Positions 51,936 through 61,174 of a DNA stretch of 64,000 nucleotides are shown piece by piece. This DNA is from Chromatiaceae bacterium (GTDB lineage: Bacteria > Pseudomonadota > Gammaproteobacteria > Chromatiales > Chromatiaceae). Position 1 is the first letter of the stretch, and each line of letters starts with the position of its first letter. The notes below the pieces were generated by a model. The model was not told where the DNA came from. It did no database searches and was given only the letters and a program-made list of their open reading frames with translations. A program made the translations under genes and the position numbers. The stretch covers positions 1 through 64,000 of the forward strand of contig JACKMP010000006.1 of NCBI GenBank assembly GCA_024235315.1. Reading direction: 5' to 3'.

Positions 51936-52027
51936 GAGTTCTCTGACTATAGATTCGGTCGCTGAGCCGGGTCAATGGCGCTGCGTGCTACGATCGCAAA
52001 TTGACTTGGCCGCCCTGGATTCAAACA

Positions 52028-52585
52028 ATGCACGCGCCCGACGACACAGCCCTCCCCGAGTATGCGGATGCCGCCGCAGCGATGCAGCGCAGTGGCCTTA
52101 CGCAGAGTCCCGCAGAGGCTCACGGATTTGCCCTCGGTCTGTTGCTCGCCGGGGTGTCAGGGCCGTTGGCGGTCTGGCAGCGCGAATGGTATTCGGCGTT
52201 CGATCCGGCCGATGTATTGGCGGGTGAATGCCGTGCCTTGCTGGACCGGCTGTTCGCCAGCGTGCTGGCCGGTGATCGTGACGCAACGATGCCGTTTGCC
52301 TTGCTGTTGCCGTCGGACATCAAGGTGGACAGCCGCCGCCTGTCTGCGTTGCGCGACTGGTGCCAGGGGTTTCTGTTCGGTTTGGGACTTGGCGGCGAGG
52401 CGGTAACGGCGCGCCTGTCCGTGGAGGCGCGCGGTTTGTTGAACGACTTTGCGGAAATCACCCGTGTCGATACCAGCGATGCTGACAACAGCCCGGAGAA
52501 TCAGTCGGCTTTGATTGAGATCGAGGAGTACGTGCGCATGGGTGTGATGCTTATCCGTGACGATTTGGGCGGCGCGCGCGAGTAG
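52028..52585 (+). CDS. ygfB: YgfB-family protein (UPF0149)
   Basis: This 185-residue protein (start MHAPDDTALPEYADAAAAM at 52028) contains SPAEAHGFALGLLLAG, LRDWCQGFLFGLGL and the acidic C-terminal EIEEYVRMGVMLI typical of UPF0149/YecA-like proteins. In Pseudomonas a YgfB homologue represses ampDh3 and affects beta-lactam resistance; whether that applies here is unknown. It starts the ygfB-pepP-ubiH-ubiI operon, divergent from the zapA cluster. Confidence 0.9.
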   Translation: MHAPDDTALPEYADAAAAMQRSGLTQSPAEAHGFALGLLLAGVSGPLAVWQREWYSAFDPADVLAGECRALLDRLFASVLAGDRDATMPFALLLPSDIKVDSRRLSALRDWCQGFLFGLGLGGEAVTARLSVEARGLLNDFAEITRVDTSDADNSPENQSALIEIEEYVRMGVMLIRDDLGGARE

Positions 52586-52601
52586 CGGGAGGTTTGTAGG
52601 T

Positions 52602-53909
52602 ATGCAGCTTTCGGAATTCAAACGGCGCCGCCGTCAGTTGATGACCATGATGGGGGCGGGCAGTGTTGCCATTCTGCCGACCAGCGTGGAGGCGGTGCGC
52701 AATCGCGACGTCCACCACCCGTACCGACCTGACAGCGACTTCTATTACCTCACCGGTTTCGCAGAACCGGAGGCGGTGATGGTGCTCGTGCCCGGGCGCA
52801 CGCACGGTGAGTACATCCTGTTCTGTCGCGAAAAGGACCCTGCCAAAGAGCTGTGGGACGGCAGCCGGGTCGGCCTCGATGGTGCTGTTGCGCAGTACGG
52901 TGCCGACGATGCGTTTCCGATCTCTGACCTGGATGACATCCTGCCCGGTCTGCTCGAAGAGCGCGAAAGGGTGTTTTTTGCAATGGGATCCGACCCGGCG
53001 CTGGACAAGCGCGTATCCGATTGGGTCAGCCAGGTCAGATCGCGCGCGCGCGCCGGCGTGCACGGCCCGATCGAGTTTCTTGCCCTCGATCACTACCTGC
53101 ACGACATGCGCTTATACAAGAGCCGCGCCGAGGTGACCGTGATGCGCCGCGCTGCGCGCCTCGCCGCGCAGGCACATACCGAGTTGATGCGCCGTGTCGA
53201 ACCCGGGATGTATGAATATCAGCTGGGCGCTATTTTCAGCCACCACTGCCAGATGGCCGGCGCGTCGCAGCTGGCGTATCCGTCGATTGTCGGTGGTGGC
53301 AACAATGCCTGTGTCCTGCACTACATCGAGAACAGCCAACCGCTGAACGACGGTGATCTGGTTCTGGTCGATGCCGGCTGCGAACTCGAATGCTATGCCT
53401 CCGACATCACACGCACCTATCCGGTCAACGGCCGCTTCAGTGAACCACAGCGTATCCTTTATGAACTGGTGCTCGAGGCGCAGGCCGCGGCGATCGACAA
53501 GGCGCGTGTCGGCAATCACTGGAATGACCCGCACGAGGCGGCAGTGCGCGTACTGACCAAAGGGCTGCTCAAGCTCGGCCTGCTACGCGGCACCCTGGCC
53601 AAGGCGTTGAAGGCGAAATCCTACAGCCGCTTCTACATGCACAGGACCGGCCATTGGCTGGGTATGGACGTGCACGATGTCGGCGATTACAAGGTCGATG
53701 GGCACTGGCGCCTGCTCGAAAAAGGCATGGTGCTCACCGTTGAGCCGGGGCTGTATATCCCCCAGGGCACAAAAGGCATCGCCAAGAAATGGCAGGGTAT
53801 CGGTATTCGCATCGAGGATGATGTCCTGGTGACCGATGGCGAGCCCGATGTGCTGAGTCGTGACGTGCCCAAGTCGGTCGAATTGATCGAGTCGGTAATG
53901 GCGAAATGA
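52602..53909 (+). CDS. pepP: Xaa-Pro aminopeptidase
   Basis: This 435-residue M24B metallopeptidase removes N-terminal residues before proline. MQLSEFKRRRRQLMTMMG at 52602 is the family N-terminus. An N-terminal domain with HHPYRPDSDFYYLTGFAEPEAV leads to the pita-bread domain: VLVDAGCELECYASDITRTYPVNG (metal Asp residues), HRTGHWLGMDVHDVG (His), LTVEPGLYI (Glu) and GIRIEDDVLVT (Glu). The stop overlaps ubiH by 4 nt. Confidence 0.96.
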   Translation: MQLSEFKRRRRQLMTMMGAGSVAILPTSVEAVRNRDVHHPYRPDSDFYYLTGFAEPEAVMVLVPGRTHGEYILFCREKDPAKELWDGSRVGLDGAVAQYGADDAFPISDLDDILPGLLEERERVFFAMGSDPALDKRVSDWVSQVRSRARAGVHGPIEFLALDHYLHDMRLYKSRAEVTVMRRAARLAAQAHTELMRRVEPGMYEYQLGAIFSHHCQMAGASQLAYPSIVGGGNNACVLHYIENSQPLNDGDLVLVDAGCELECYASDITRTYPVNGRFSEPQRILYELVLEAQAAAIDKARVGNHWNDPHEAAVRVLTKGLLKLGLLRGTLAKALKAKSYSRFYMHRTGHWLGMDVHDVGDYKVDGHWRLLEKGMVLTVEPGLYIPQGTKGIAKKWQGIGIRIEDDVLVTDGEPDVLSRDVPKSVELIESVMAK

Positions 53910-55135
53910 CTCGTGATCCTGCCTACGACCTGATCATCGTCGGTGGCGGTATGGTCGGTGCCAGCCTGGCGATTGCGCTGGCGGGGCGTGGTTTGCGCAT
54001 GGCGCTTATCGAGGCCTATCCGCCCGGCGTCGATGGACAGCCAAGCTACGACGACCGTGCCATCGCGTTGGCCTATGGTTCGAGCCGTATCTTCGATGCC
54101 ATGGGTGTATGGCCCGCAATGCGCGGGTCGGCCGAGCCGATCCACGACATCCATGTTTCGGATCGCGGGCATTTCGGCTTTACCCGTCTGGCCGCCGAGG
54201 ACGAGGGCGTGCCGGCACTTGGCTACGTGATCACGGCACGCGAACTCGGCCGGGTATTGCTCGAACAACTGCCACAGGTGGGGTCACTCGATGTCATAGC
54301 GCCGGCGAGATTGCTCGGTTTCGTCGACGCCGGCGACCGGGTCAGCGTCGAAGTTGAACGCGATGGCCTGGTCAGTACGCTCGAGAGCAGGCTGCTGGTG
54401 GCTGCAGATGGGGGTAACTCGACGATCCGTGAACGGCTCGATGTACCGGTGCAGCGCTGGCAGTACGGGCAGTCTGCTGTGGTGACCAACATCACTCCGG
54501 CGCAGGCACACCGCAACGTGGCGTATGAACGCTTCACCGACAGCGGGCCGGTCGCGCTGCTGCCGATGAGTGAAGGTCGCTGCGCCGTGGTATGGACAGT
54601 GCTTGATGCACAGGTCGACGAAGTACTCGGCCTCGATGACGGACAGTTCCTCGCCGCTTTTCAACAGCGTTTCGGCTATCGGTTGGGGCGCTTTGAGAAA
54701 GTCGGCAAGCGCGCCGCGTACCCGCTCAGCCTGCTGCGCGCACGAGAGTCTGTGCGTGGGCGCGTGGTGGTGATCGGCAATGCGGCACATACGCTGCACC
54801 CGATCGCGGGGCAGGGATTCAATCTGGGCATCCGCGACGTGGCGGCATTGGCCGAGGTGATTGACGCCGCATCAGCCGCCGGCAGTGACATCGGTGCGCC
54901 GGCGGTGCTCGCGACCTACGAGGCTTGGCGCCAGGCCGAACAGCGCAACGTCGCGCTCGCCACCGATGGACTCGCCCGCCTGTTCACCAACCCGCTGAGT
55001 CTGGTGCGTATGGGGCGCAATCTCGGCCTGCTGGCGATGGAGTTGCTGCCGGCGGCCAAGCACCCGCTCGCGCGTGCCGCCATGGGCCTGATGGGGCGCC
55101 AGCCGCGGCTGGCCAGGGGGGTGCCATTTGAGTAA
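53906..55135 (+). CDS. ubiH: 2-octaprenyl-6-methoxyphenyl hydroxylase UbiH
   Basis: This 409-residue FAD monooxygenase acts in aerobic ubiquinone synthesis. The FAD motif GGGMVGASLAIALAG is at the N-terminus. DDRAIALAYGSSRIFDAMGVW, LLVAADGGNSTIRERL (DG motif) and the GNAAHTLHPIAGQGFNLGIRDVAAL segment follow. Order after pepP and before ubiI matches E. coli. It overlaps both neighbours, so the operon is translationally coupled. Confidence 0.95.
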   Translation: MTRDPAYDLIIVGGGMVGASLAIALAGRGLRMALIEAYPPGVDGQPSYDDRAIALAYGSSRIFDAMGVWPAMRGSAEPIHDIHVSDRGHFGFTRLAAEDEGVPALGYVITARELGRVLLEQLPQVGSLDVIAPARLLGFVDAGDRVSVEVERDGLVSTLESRLLVAADGGNSTIRERLDVPVQRWQYGQSAVVTNITPAQAHRNVAYERFTDSGPVALLPMSEGRCAVVWTVLDAQVDEVLGLDDGQFLAAFQQRFGYRLGRFEKVGKRAAYPLSLLRARESVRGRVVVIGNAAHTLHPIAGQGFNLGIRDVAALAEVIDAASAAGSDIGAPAVLATYEAWRQAEQRNVALATDGLARLFTNPLSLVRMGRNLGLLAMELLPAAKHPLARAAMGLMGRQPRLARGVPFE

Positions 55136-56348
55136 ACAGGATTTCGATGTCGCCGTGGTGGGCGGCGGTATGGTCGGCGCCGCGTTGGCCAGGGCACTGG
55201 CCCTACAGGCATTCTCAGTCGTGTTGCTCGAGGCACGCGAGCCGGCGCTGGATTGGACAGCCGACAGTTACGATCTGCGCGTTTCGGCCATTACCCGGGC
55301 CTCGCAGCACCTGTTGCAGAACCTCGGGGTGTGGCAGGTCATGGTCGAAGATCGAGTCACCGCATACCAGCAGATGCACGTCTGGGACCGCGCAGGTTTC
55401 GGTGAGATCCATTTTGACGCCGCAGATGTTGCCGAGCCCGACCTGGGTCACATCATCGAGAACCGCGTGATCGTGCGTGCACTCTGGCGCTCGCTCGAGG
55501 CCGCTGGGGTGGCCGTGCGCACGGCATCGCAAATCACGGGTTTCGATGCCACCGAGGACGGTGTGCACCTTGCGCTCGCCGGTGGCGCGACGCTTCGGGT
55601 GGGCTTGCTGGTCGGCGCGGATGGGGCAAAGTCGCAGGTGCGCGAGATGGCAGGGATTGAATCGCGCAACGAGCCCTACGATCAGCATGCCGTGGTGGCG
55701 ACGGTGCACGCCGAACTTGGTAACCGCTCGACGGCGTGGCAGCGCTTCATGCGCGACGGGCCGCTTGCGCTGCTGCCGATGCAGCGCGATCTTTTTTCGA
55801 TCGTGTGGTCGACGACTCCGGATGGGGCGCAGCAGTTGTGTGACATGCCCGAGGACGCTTTCAACACACGGTTGACCGAGGCCAGCGAGGCGCGCCTGGG
55901 TGCATTGAGCGTGCTCGGTGCGCGCGCCGCCTTCCCGTTGCGCCTTCAACACGCCGAGCGCTATGCGGCGCCTGGCCTGGCCTTGGTGGGTGATGCGGCA
56001 CACGTGATTCATCCGCTGGCCGGGCAGGGGGTCAATCTCGGTTTCCTCGATGCCGCTGCGCTGGTGGATGCGCTGGTCGAGGGCCGATCGAAGGGACGTC
56101 AGCCCGGCGCGATGCGCACGTTGCGTGTATACGAGCGTCGCCGCAAGGGCCACAACACCGCCACGCAACTGGCGATGGATGTGTTCAAACACCTCTTCAG
56201 CAACGACTCGTCCGCCTTGTCGCTGCTCCGCAACCTTGGTCTTGGTGCTGCCGCCAGACTGGGACCGCTGCGCCGTACCTTTGAAAAAGTCGCGCTCGGC
56301 GACGGGCTCGACCTGCCGACGCTCAGCCGGCGGCCGCGATCCGGCTGA
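55128..56348 (+). CDS. ubiI: FAD-dependent ubiquinone hydroxylase UbiI (VisC)
   Basis: This 406-residue paralogue of UbiH starts at a TTG (55128) inside the ubiH 3' end, giving (M)SKQDFDVAVVGGGMVGAALARALA. It carries DLRVSAITRASQHLLQNLGVW, LLVGADGAKSQVREMAGI and GDAAHVIHPLAGQGVNLGFLDAAAL. UbiI hydroxylates C5 of the ubiquinone ring. No ATG is available before the FAD motif, so the TTG is well supported. Confidence 0.93.
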   Translation: MSKQDFDVAVVGGGMVGAALARALALQAFSVVLLEAREPALDWTADSYDLRVSAITRASQHLLQNLGVWQVMVEDRVTAYQQMHVWDRAGFGEIHFDAADVAEPDLGHIIENRVIVRALWRSLEAAGVAVRTASQITGFDATEDGVHLALAGGATLRVGLLVGADGAKSQVREMAGIESRNEPYDQHAVVATVHAELGNRSTAWQRFMRDGPLALLPMQRDLFSIVWSTTPDGAQQLCDMPEDAFNTRLTEASEARLGALSVLGARAAFPLRLQHAERYAAPGLALVGDAAHVIHPLAGQGVNLGFLDAAALVDALVEGRSKGRQPGAMRTLRVYERRRKGHNTATQLAMDVFKHLFSNDSSALSLLRNLGLGAAARLGPLRRTFEKVALGDGLDLPTLSRRPRSG

Positions 56349-56457
56349 GCGTGGCCGACCGCGCCGCCCGGCCTGTCCACCTTTAGATCGGCCGCGTTCG
56401 GGCCGATGCGCCCGCTACAGCGTTCCTGAAAAAGCGTTGCCTGATACCGGCACCAGC

Positions 56458-56485
56458 TTGACTTTGCAAAAAGCATGAATACAAT
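56458..56485 (+). promoter_or_regulatory. Promoter of the iron transport operon
   Basis: TTGACT (-35) and TACAAT (-10) with 16-nt spacing, 40 nt upstream of the binding-protein ATG, ending right where the Fur-box-like palindrome begins. Confidence 0.7.
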
Positions 56486-56504
56486 AGCAAATCATTCGCA
56501 TTTG
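56486..56504 (+). promoter_or_regulatory. Fur-box-like operator
   Basis: AGCAAATCATTCGCATTTG is an AT-rich imperfect palindrome (CAAAT...ATTTG) lying directly downstream of the -10, over the expected start site. Its form and position before a ferric transporter suggest Fur repression; this is inferred from resemblance only. Confidence 0.6.
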
Positions 56505-56525
56505 TAATTTTATTGAGGTATTCAG

Positions 56526-57524
56526 ATGTTGCGACTTGCCCTGTCCGTGACCGTGGTTGCCACGATGCTTTCCCCACTGGTGGTGCATGCCGAGGAGGTC
56601 GTTGTGTATTCCGCGCGCAACGAACACCTGATCAAGCCACTGTTCGACCGCTACACGCAGGAAACAGGGGTGGCGATCCGCTATATCACCGACAAGGAGG
56701 GGCCCCTGCTTCAGCGTCTGGCGGCAGAGGGCAAACGTACCCCCGCCGATATGCTGATTACCGTTGATGCCGGCAACCTCTGGCATGCCGCGCAGAGCGG
56801 GGTGCTGGCCGAGATCCGATCCCCGGTGCTGGAGGCCAATGTCCCGGCAAACCTGCGTGATCCCCAGGGGCGCTGGTTCGGTCTGTCCGAGCGTGCACGC
56901 ACCATCGTCTACAGCACCGAGCGCGTACAGCCGGGCGAGCTGAGCAGCTACGAGGACCTCGCGGATCCCAAGTGGAAGGGCAGGCTTTGTCTGCGCACCT
57001 CGAAAAAGGTCTACAACCAGTCCCTGGTGGCCAGCCTGATCGCACGCCATGGTGATGACGGGGCCGAGCAGATCGTACGCGGCTGGGTTGCCAACCTCGC
57101 GGCCGAGCCGTTCTCCAATGACACCAAGGCCATGGAAGCTGTTGCTGCCGGTCAGTGTGACGTGACGATCGTCAATACCTATTACTTCGGGCGTTTGGAA
57201 AAAGACCGCCCCGGTATTCCGTTGGCGTTGTTTTGGCCGAACCAGGACGGCAGCGGTGTGCATATCAATGTCTCCGGAGCCGGCGTGACGGCGCATGCGA
57301 AACATCCGGAAGCGGCCCAGAAGCTGCTGGAGTGGCTGTCGTCGGCGACGGCACAGGGCGATTTCGCCGGCCTGAACATGGAGTACCCGGTCAACAAGGC
57401 AGTCGCGCCGGATCCGATCGTGGCCGCCTGGGGCACCTTCAAGGCAGACGATCTGAACGTCAATGAGGCAGGTCGGTTGCAGGCGGATGCCATTCGCCTG
57501 ATGGACCGCGCGGGATACCGCTAA
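56526..57524 (+). CDS. Ferric iron ABC transporter periplasmic binding protein (FbpA/FutA-like)
   Basis: This 332-residue protein has a signal peptide (MLRLALSVTVVATMLSPLVVHA) and then EEVVVYSARNEHLIKPLFDRYTQETGV, the start of the Fe(III)-binding FbpA/FutA family. LRTSKKVYNQSLVASLIARHG and the tyrosine-rich CDVTIVNTYYFGRL iron-ligand region follow, then NVSGAGVTAHAKHPEAAQKLLEW. It captures Fe3+ in the periplasm for the permease encoded next. A Fur-like site precedes it. Confidence 0.92.
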   Translation: MLRLALSVTVVATMLSPLVVHAEEVVVYSARNEHLIKPLFDRYTQETGVAIRYITDKEGPLLQRLAAEGKRTPADMLITVDAGNLWHAAQSGVLAEIRSPVLEANVPANLRDPQGRWFGLSERARTIVYSTERVQPGELSSYEDLADPKWKGRLCLRTSKKVYNQSLVASLIARHGDDGAEQIVRGWVANLAAEPFSNDTKAMEAVAAGQCDVTIVNTYYFGRLEKDRPGIPLALFWPNQDGSGVHINVSGAGVTAHAKHPEAAQKLLEWLSSATAQGDFAGLNMEYPVNKAVAPDPIVAAWGTFKADDLNVNEAGRLQADAIRLMDRAGYR

Positions 57525-57553
57525 CCCCGTATGTCGGCCAACCCTGAGCATTC

Positions 57554-59206
57554 ATGACCGGCCTGGCTGTCCGTCCTTCGATCGCGCAGGGTCAGGCGAT
57601 GCGCTCCGATGACAGGCCCTGGCGATGGAGCGCCCGGCTGCTCGCGATCAGCGTGCTGGTCCCCCTTGCGGTGATCCTCGGGTCCTGGCTGTACTTCGAT
57701 CCACAGGTCTGGTCGCATCTGGGTAGCACCGTGCTGCCCCGGCTGCTGCTCAATACCACCTCACTGATCGTTGGGGTGGGCGTCGGCACGCTGTTGCTGG
57801 GGGTGCCTCTCGCCTGGCTGACGGTGATGTGCGAGTTCCCCGGGCGACGCATCCTCGACTGGGCGCTGATGCTGCCGTTTGCGCTGCCTGCCTATGTGCT
57901 CGCGTTCGTGTTCGTCGGCGTGCTCGATTTTGCCGGTCCGGTCCAGTCGGGCGCGCGCGCGCTGTTCGGTCTGCCGCCGGCCTGGTCGTTCGAGGTACGC
58001 AATACCTTCGGTGTGATCGCGGTGATGACGCTGGTGCTCTATCCGTATGTCTACATGCTGGCGCGGGTGTCGTTTACCGGTCAGGGCCAAAGCACCTATG
58101 AAGCGGCACGTAGTCTCGGCCTTGGCCCCTGGGCTGCGTTCTTTCGGGTGTCGCTGCCGATGGCTCGGCCCGGGATCGTCGCCGGTCTGAGTCTTGCGCT
58201 GATGGAGGCGCTCGCTGATTTCGGCGCGGTATCGGTGTTCAACTTCGATACCTTCACCACGGCGATCTACAAGGCCTGGTTCGGCTTTTTCGACCTGCAT
58301 AGCGCGGCGCAGCTCGCATCCATCCTGCTGACCATCGTACTGGTCGCGATGCTCGTCGAACGGCACTTTCGCGACCGTGCGCGCTTCACCGAATCCGGGC
58401 GCAACGGCGTGCAGCGACGGATCCGCCTCACAGGCCGCCTCGCCCTCGGTGCCAGCGCGTTTGGTTGGGGGGTGTTCGTACTGGCGTTCGCCGCCCCGGT
58501 CGTCAGGCTGGCGAGCTGGGCCTGGGGCGCCGCTGAGGACCTCGACGGCCGGTATCTCGACCTTTTCCTGCACACGCTGAGCCTCGGCGCCATGGCCGGC
58601 ATCCTCACCGTTGCGGCGGCATTTGTGCTCGCCTATGCGCACCGTTACCACGGTGACTACTCGACGGCGCTGAGTGTGCGCGTCGGGATGCTCGGCTATG
58701 CGCTGCCCGGATCGGTGTTGGCAGTTGGGGTCATGCTGTCGCTGACCTGGTTCGACAACCGCATGGCGGATGGCATGGAGTGGCTGACGGGGCGTGACAT
58801 CGGCCTGGTCCTTTCGGGCACCGTGATCGCGCTGCTGATGGCCTACTTCGCACGCTTTCTCGCGGTCGCTTACGGTCCGGTGGAGAGCAGCCTTGAGCGC
58901 ATCCGTCCCAGTATGCGCGACGCCGCACGCAGCCTCGGTGCCGGTCAGTGGGAGACCGTGTGGCGCGTCTACCTGCCGATGCTGCGCCCGGGGCTTCTGA
59001 CTGCCGGCCTGCTGGTGCTGGTCGACGTGATGAAAGAGATGCCAGCGACCCTGTTGCTGCGCCCGTTCGGCTGGGACACGCTGGCGGTGCGGATCTTCGA
59101 ACTCACTTCGGAAGGCGAGTGGGAACGCGCGGCCCTGCCGGCCGTGGGCCTGCTGCTCGTCGGGCTGGTGCCGGTGGTGCTGCTGGTGCGTAAGTCGGGG
59201 CGTTGA
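57554..59206 (+). CDS. Ferric iron ABC transporter permease (FbpB-like, fused double unit)
   Basis: This 550-residue membrane protein (alternative start 57599) has about 12 hydrophobic segments and two ABC permease EAA motifs: YEAARSLGLGPWAAFFRVSLPMARPGI and RDAARSLGAGQWETVWRVYLPMLRPGL. Two permease units in one chain are typical of FbpB/AfuB. It follows the binding-protein gene by 29 nt. No ATPase gene follows, because the next gene is convergent, so the fbpC partner must be encoded elsewhere. Confidence 0.92.
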   Translation: MTGLAVRPSIAQGQAMRSDDRPWRWSARLLAISVLVPLAVILGSWLYFDPQVWSHLGSTVLPRLLLNTTSLIVGVGVGTLLLGVPLAWLTVMCEFPGRRILDWALMLPFALPAYVLAFVFVGVLDFAGPVQSGARALFGLPPAWSFEVRNTFGVIAVMTLVLYPYVYMLARVSFTGQGQSTYEAARSLGLGPWAAFFRVSLPMARPGIVAGLSLALMEALADFGAVSVFNFDTFTTAIYKAWFGFFDLHSAAQLASILLTIVLVAMLVERHFRDRARFTESGRNGVQRRIRLTGRLALGASAFGWGVFVLAFAAPVVRLASWAWGAAEDLDGRYLDLFLHTLSLGAMAGILTVAAAFVLAYAHRYHGDYSTALSVRVGMLGYALPGSVLAVGVMLSLTWFDNRMADGMEWLTGRDIGLVLSGTVIALLMAYFARFLAVAYGPVESSLERIRPSMRDAARSLGAGQWETVWRVYLPMLRPGLLTAGLLVLVDVMKEMPATLLLRPFGWDTLAVRIFELTSEGEWERAALPAVGLLLVGLVPVVLLVRKSGR

Positions 59207-59241
59207 ATGGTGCTGCCCGGGCAGCACCGCAGTCTCCCGAG

Positions 59242-60972
59242 TCAGTCAGCGTGGACGCTCAGGTTGTAGCGTTCGCCCAGGTATTCGAGGGTTGCGATCA
59301 GGCCGTACTGAGTCGCGGAGTTCACCCGCTCGATGTTGAACAGCTGGCGCATGATCGGGAACTCGAGGTCAATCACCCTGGAAAGATACTCGGGTGCCAG
59401 CGCCCCCGTTCGCGGCTCCATCTCTTTGTGAGTCATCCGAAACGACATCTTGCGCAGGGCGGCCGGGCGTTGCGTTCCGAGGAAAGTCTTTAACCGATAC
59501 TTGAGCGGGCGCGGCCCATCAAGCGGGAAGCCATAGTCGCTGGGATAGGCAGCCAGGCGAGCGTTAATCCGGCCGATCATGTGCCCCTGCAGGTACCCGA
59601 GGTTCTTGAAGTTCAAGGGTATCTTCGCGGTGTTCGAGATCGCCGCATGCTCGAGGTAGGGAAAGAACATAGGCCCGAAGCGCTGATTGATCTGTGCGTC
59701 GCGACCGGTCCAGAAACGGCCACGGAACTTCGGGTAGAGTTCTTCGACCTGCGAGCGCGTGAGCTGATCGGAATCTGCGCCGATGGCCTGCCGCATCGCG
59801 GCCGCCATCGCCGAACGATAGGTCTTTTCGTCGAAGCGCGACGTGAAAGTCTTCGGGTCATAGCGTGAGTAGAACGTGGAGATCACTGCCCCGGTGCTTG
59901 AGGGGCGGTCGGGCATATAAAAAAAGTTGCGGTAGATCTCTCCGAGCGAGCCATTCAGCGGGATCTGGCCGTCGACATGCCGGCTCGTCCTGTCCTTCCG
60001 GTCAGCTCCGAAATCGAAAATGGGAGTCTCGACTTTCCAGCCGTCGAAGGCGAAGAGATTTTTTTCCGTCTCGCCGATGAATTCCTCGGGATCTAGAGGG
60101 GGCGTAAGGCTTTTATCGATGACTTCCAGCGGTAGCCCCTCGGCCTTGCAGATCAATCTCGCGATCTGTACGTCATCATCCTGATTGTCACCGTAGACAA
60201 ACAGTGAAGGCTTTGCACCGAATTTCAGCAGGTTCGCGAGCATCAGGCGGGAGTCGAAGCCACCGGAGAAGGAAAGCCGGATGCGTTCACCATAGTTGCG
60301 CGCAATTGGCGCGAAGACCTTCTCCAGCTGCTCCACTTGGTAATCGGCAACCGCATCGATCGTCTTCAAATGGTCTAGCGAATCGTTTCGGATCGGACTG
60401 CGTCTCTCCTCGACGCTCGCCTTGCCCCCATTCACCTTCAATATGCTGTTGGCAGGCAGGCTCGCGATGCCTTCGACGAGGGTCCGGGTGCCGAATACCG
60501 ATCCATTGGTCACGTACTCGTAGCAGGACTGTTTATCGAGCCGCTTTGGCTGCCCGATTTCGCATAAGGCAAGGAAGGAGTTCGACCAGAGCGCCCGATC
60601 GGAATCGGTGTAGATCTTCGATGCCCCGAGACCGTCGCCCAGAAGATGCAACGTCCCTCCCTTGTAGATCAGGCCGATGTAGGTGCCCAGCATGCCTTGC
60701 CACGAGAGGCTGCTAGGCTCGAACTGTTCTAGCAGTTCCGGCAATGCTTCAGGGACGGGCTTCCCTGAAGAAAGCAGGGTTCCCAGTACAATGATTGTGT
60801 CGCCGTTGGCGTCTTGGTAGACCGCCGGGACACTGCTTACCGATGTGCTGTAAAGATGCACCTGTGCCGATGGAAAGGAGAAATCTGTTCTATCGAGACT
60901 CTCGAAAGCGGTCTCAAGGGACTTCCACTCGCTATTCTGGCGCTGTCCAGTGGCCAATATGAAAAAGCTCAT
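59242..60972 (-). CDS. Asparagine synthase-like protein without N-terminal Cys
   Basis: This 576-residue protein has a class II amidotransferase-like N-terminal half (VLGTLLSSGKP..GMLGTYIGLIYKGGTLHLLGDGLGASKIYT..LWSNSFLALCE) and an ATP-pyrophosphatase half with SFSGGFDSR (SGGFDS at 236-241). It begins MSFF, so the Cys2 nucleophile of true AsnB is missing and glutamine hydrolysis is unlikely. Such divergent AsnB-like proteins occur in exopolysaccharide loci. The neighbouring secreted beta-helix and ligase-like genes support a surface-polysaccharide role. The substrate is unknown. Confidence 0.75.
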   Translation of the reverse strand: MSFFILATGQRQNSEWKSLETAFESLDRTDFSFPSAQVHLYSTSVSSVPAVYQDANGDTIIVLGTLLSSGKPVPEALPELLEQFEPSSLSWQGMLGTYIGLIYKGGTLHLLGDGLGASKIYTDSDRALWSNSFLALCEIGQPKRLDKQSCYEYVTNGSVFGTRTLVEGIASLPANSILKVNGGKASVEERRSPIRNDSLDHLKTIDAVADYQVEQLEKVFAPIARNYGERIRLSFSGGFDSRLMLANLLKFGAKPSLFVYGDNQDDDVQIARLICKAEGLPLEVIDKSLTPPLDPEEFIGETEKNLFAFDGWKVETPIFDFGADRKDRTSRHVDGQIPLNGSLGEIYRNFFYMPDRPSSTGAVISTFYSRYDPKTFTSRFDEKTYRSAMAAAMRQAIGADSDQLTRSQVEELYPKFRGRFWTGRDAQINQRFGPMFFPYLEHAAISNTAKIPLNFKNLGYLQGHMIGRINARLAAYPSDYGFPLDGPRPLKYRLKTFLGTQRPAALRKMSFRMTHKEMEPRTGALAPEYLSRVIDLEFPIMRQLFNIERVNSATQYGLIATLEYLGERYNLSVHAD

Positions 60973-61174
60973 GGGTCTTCCGCTTTAGACTGTAACTTGT
61001 GGATTATAACTAGATCGCAGCTGCTGCCGATGCCCTGGCTGGTTGTGCCACATGAGCCAATCGGGGTGAACAATGCGGACGCTACGTGGATCATGTTCGA
61101 CACGCGGCTGGATGGGACCGATGCCGGATTTTTTGCATTGACAGGAAACTCGAATGCCGCGAACGGTGGGCGCG

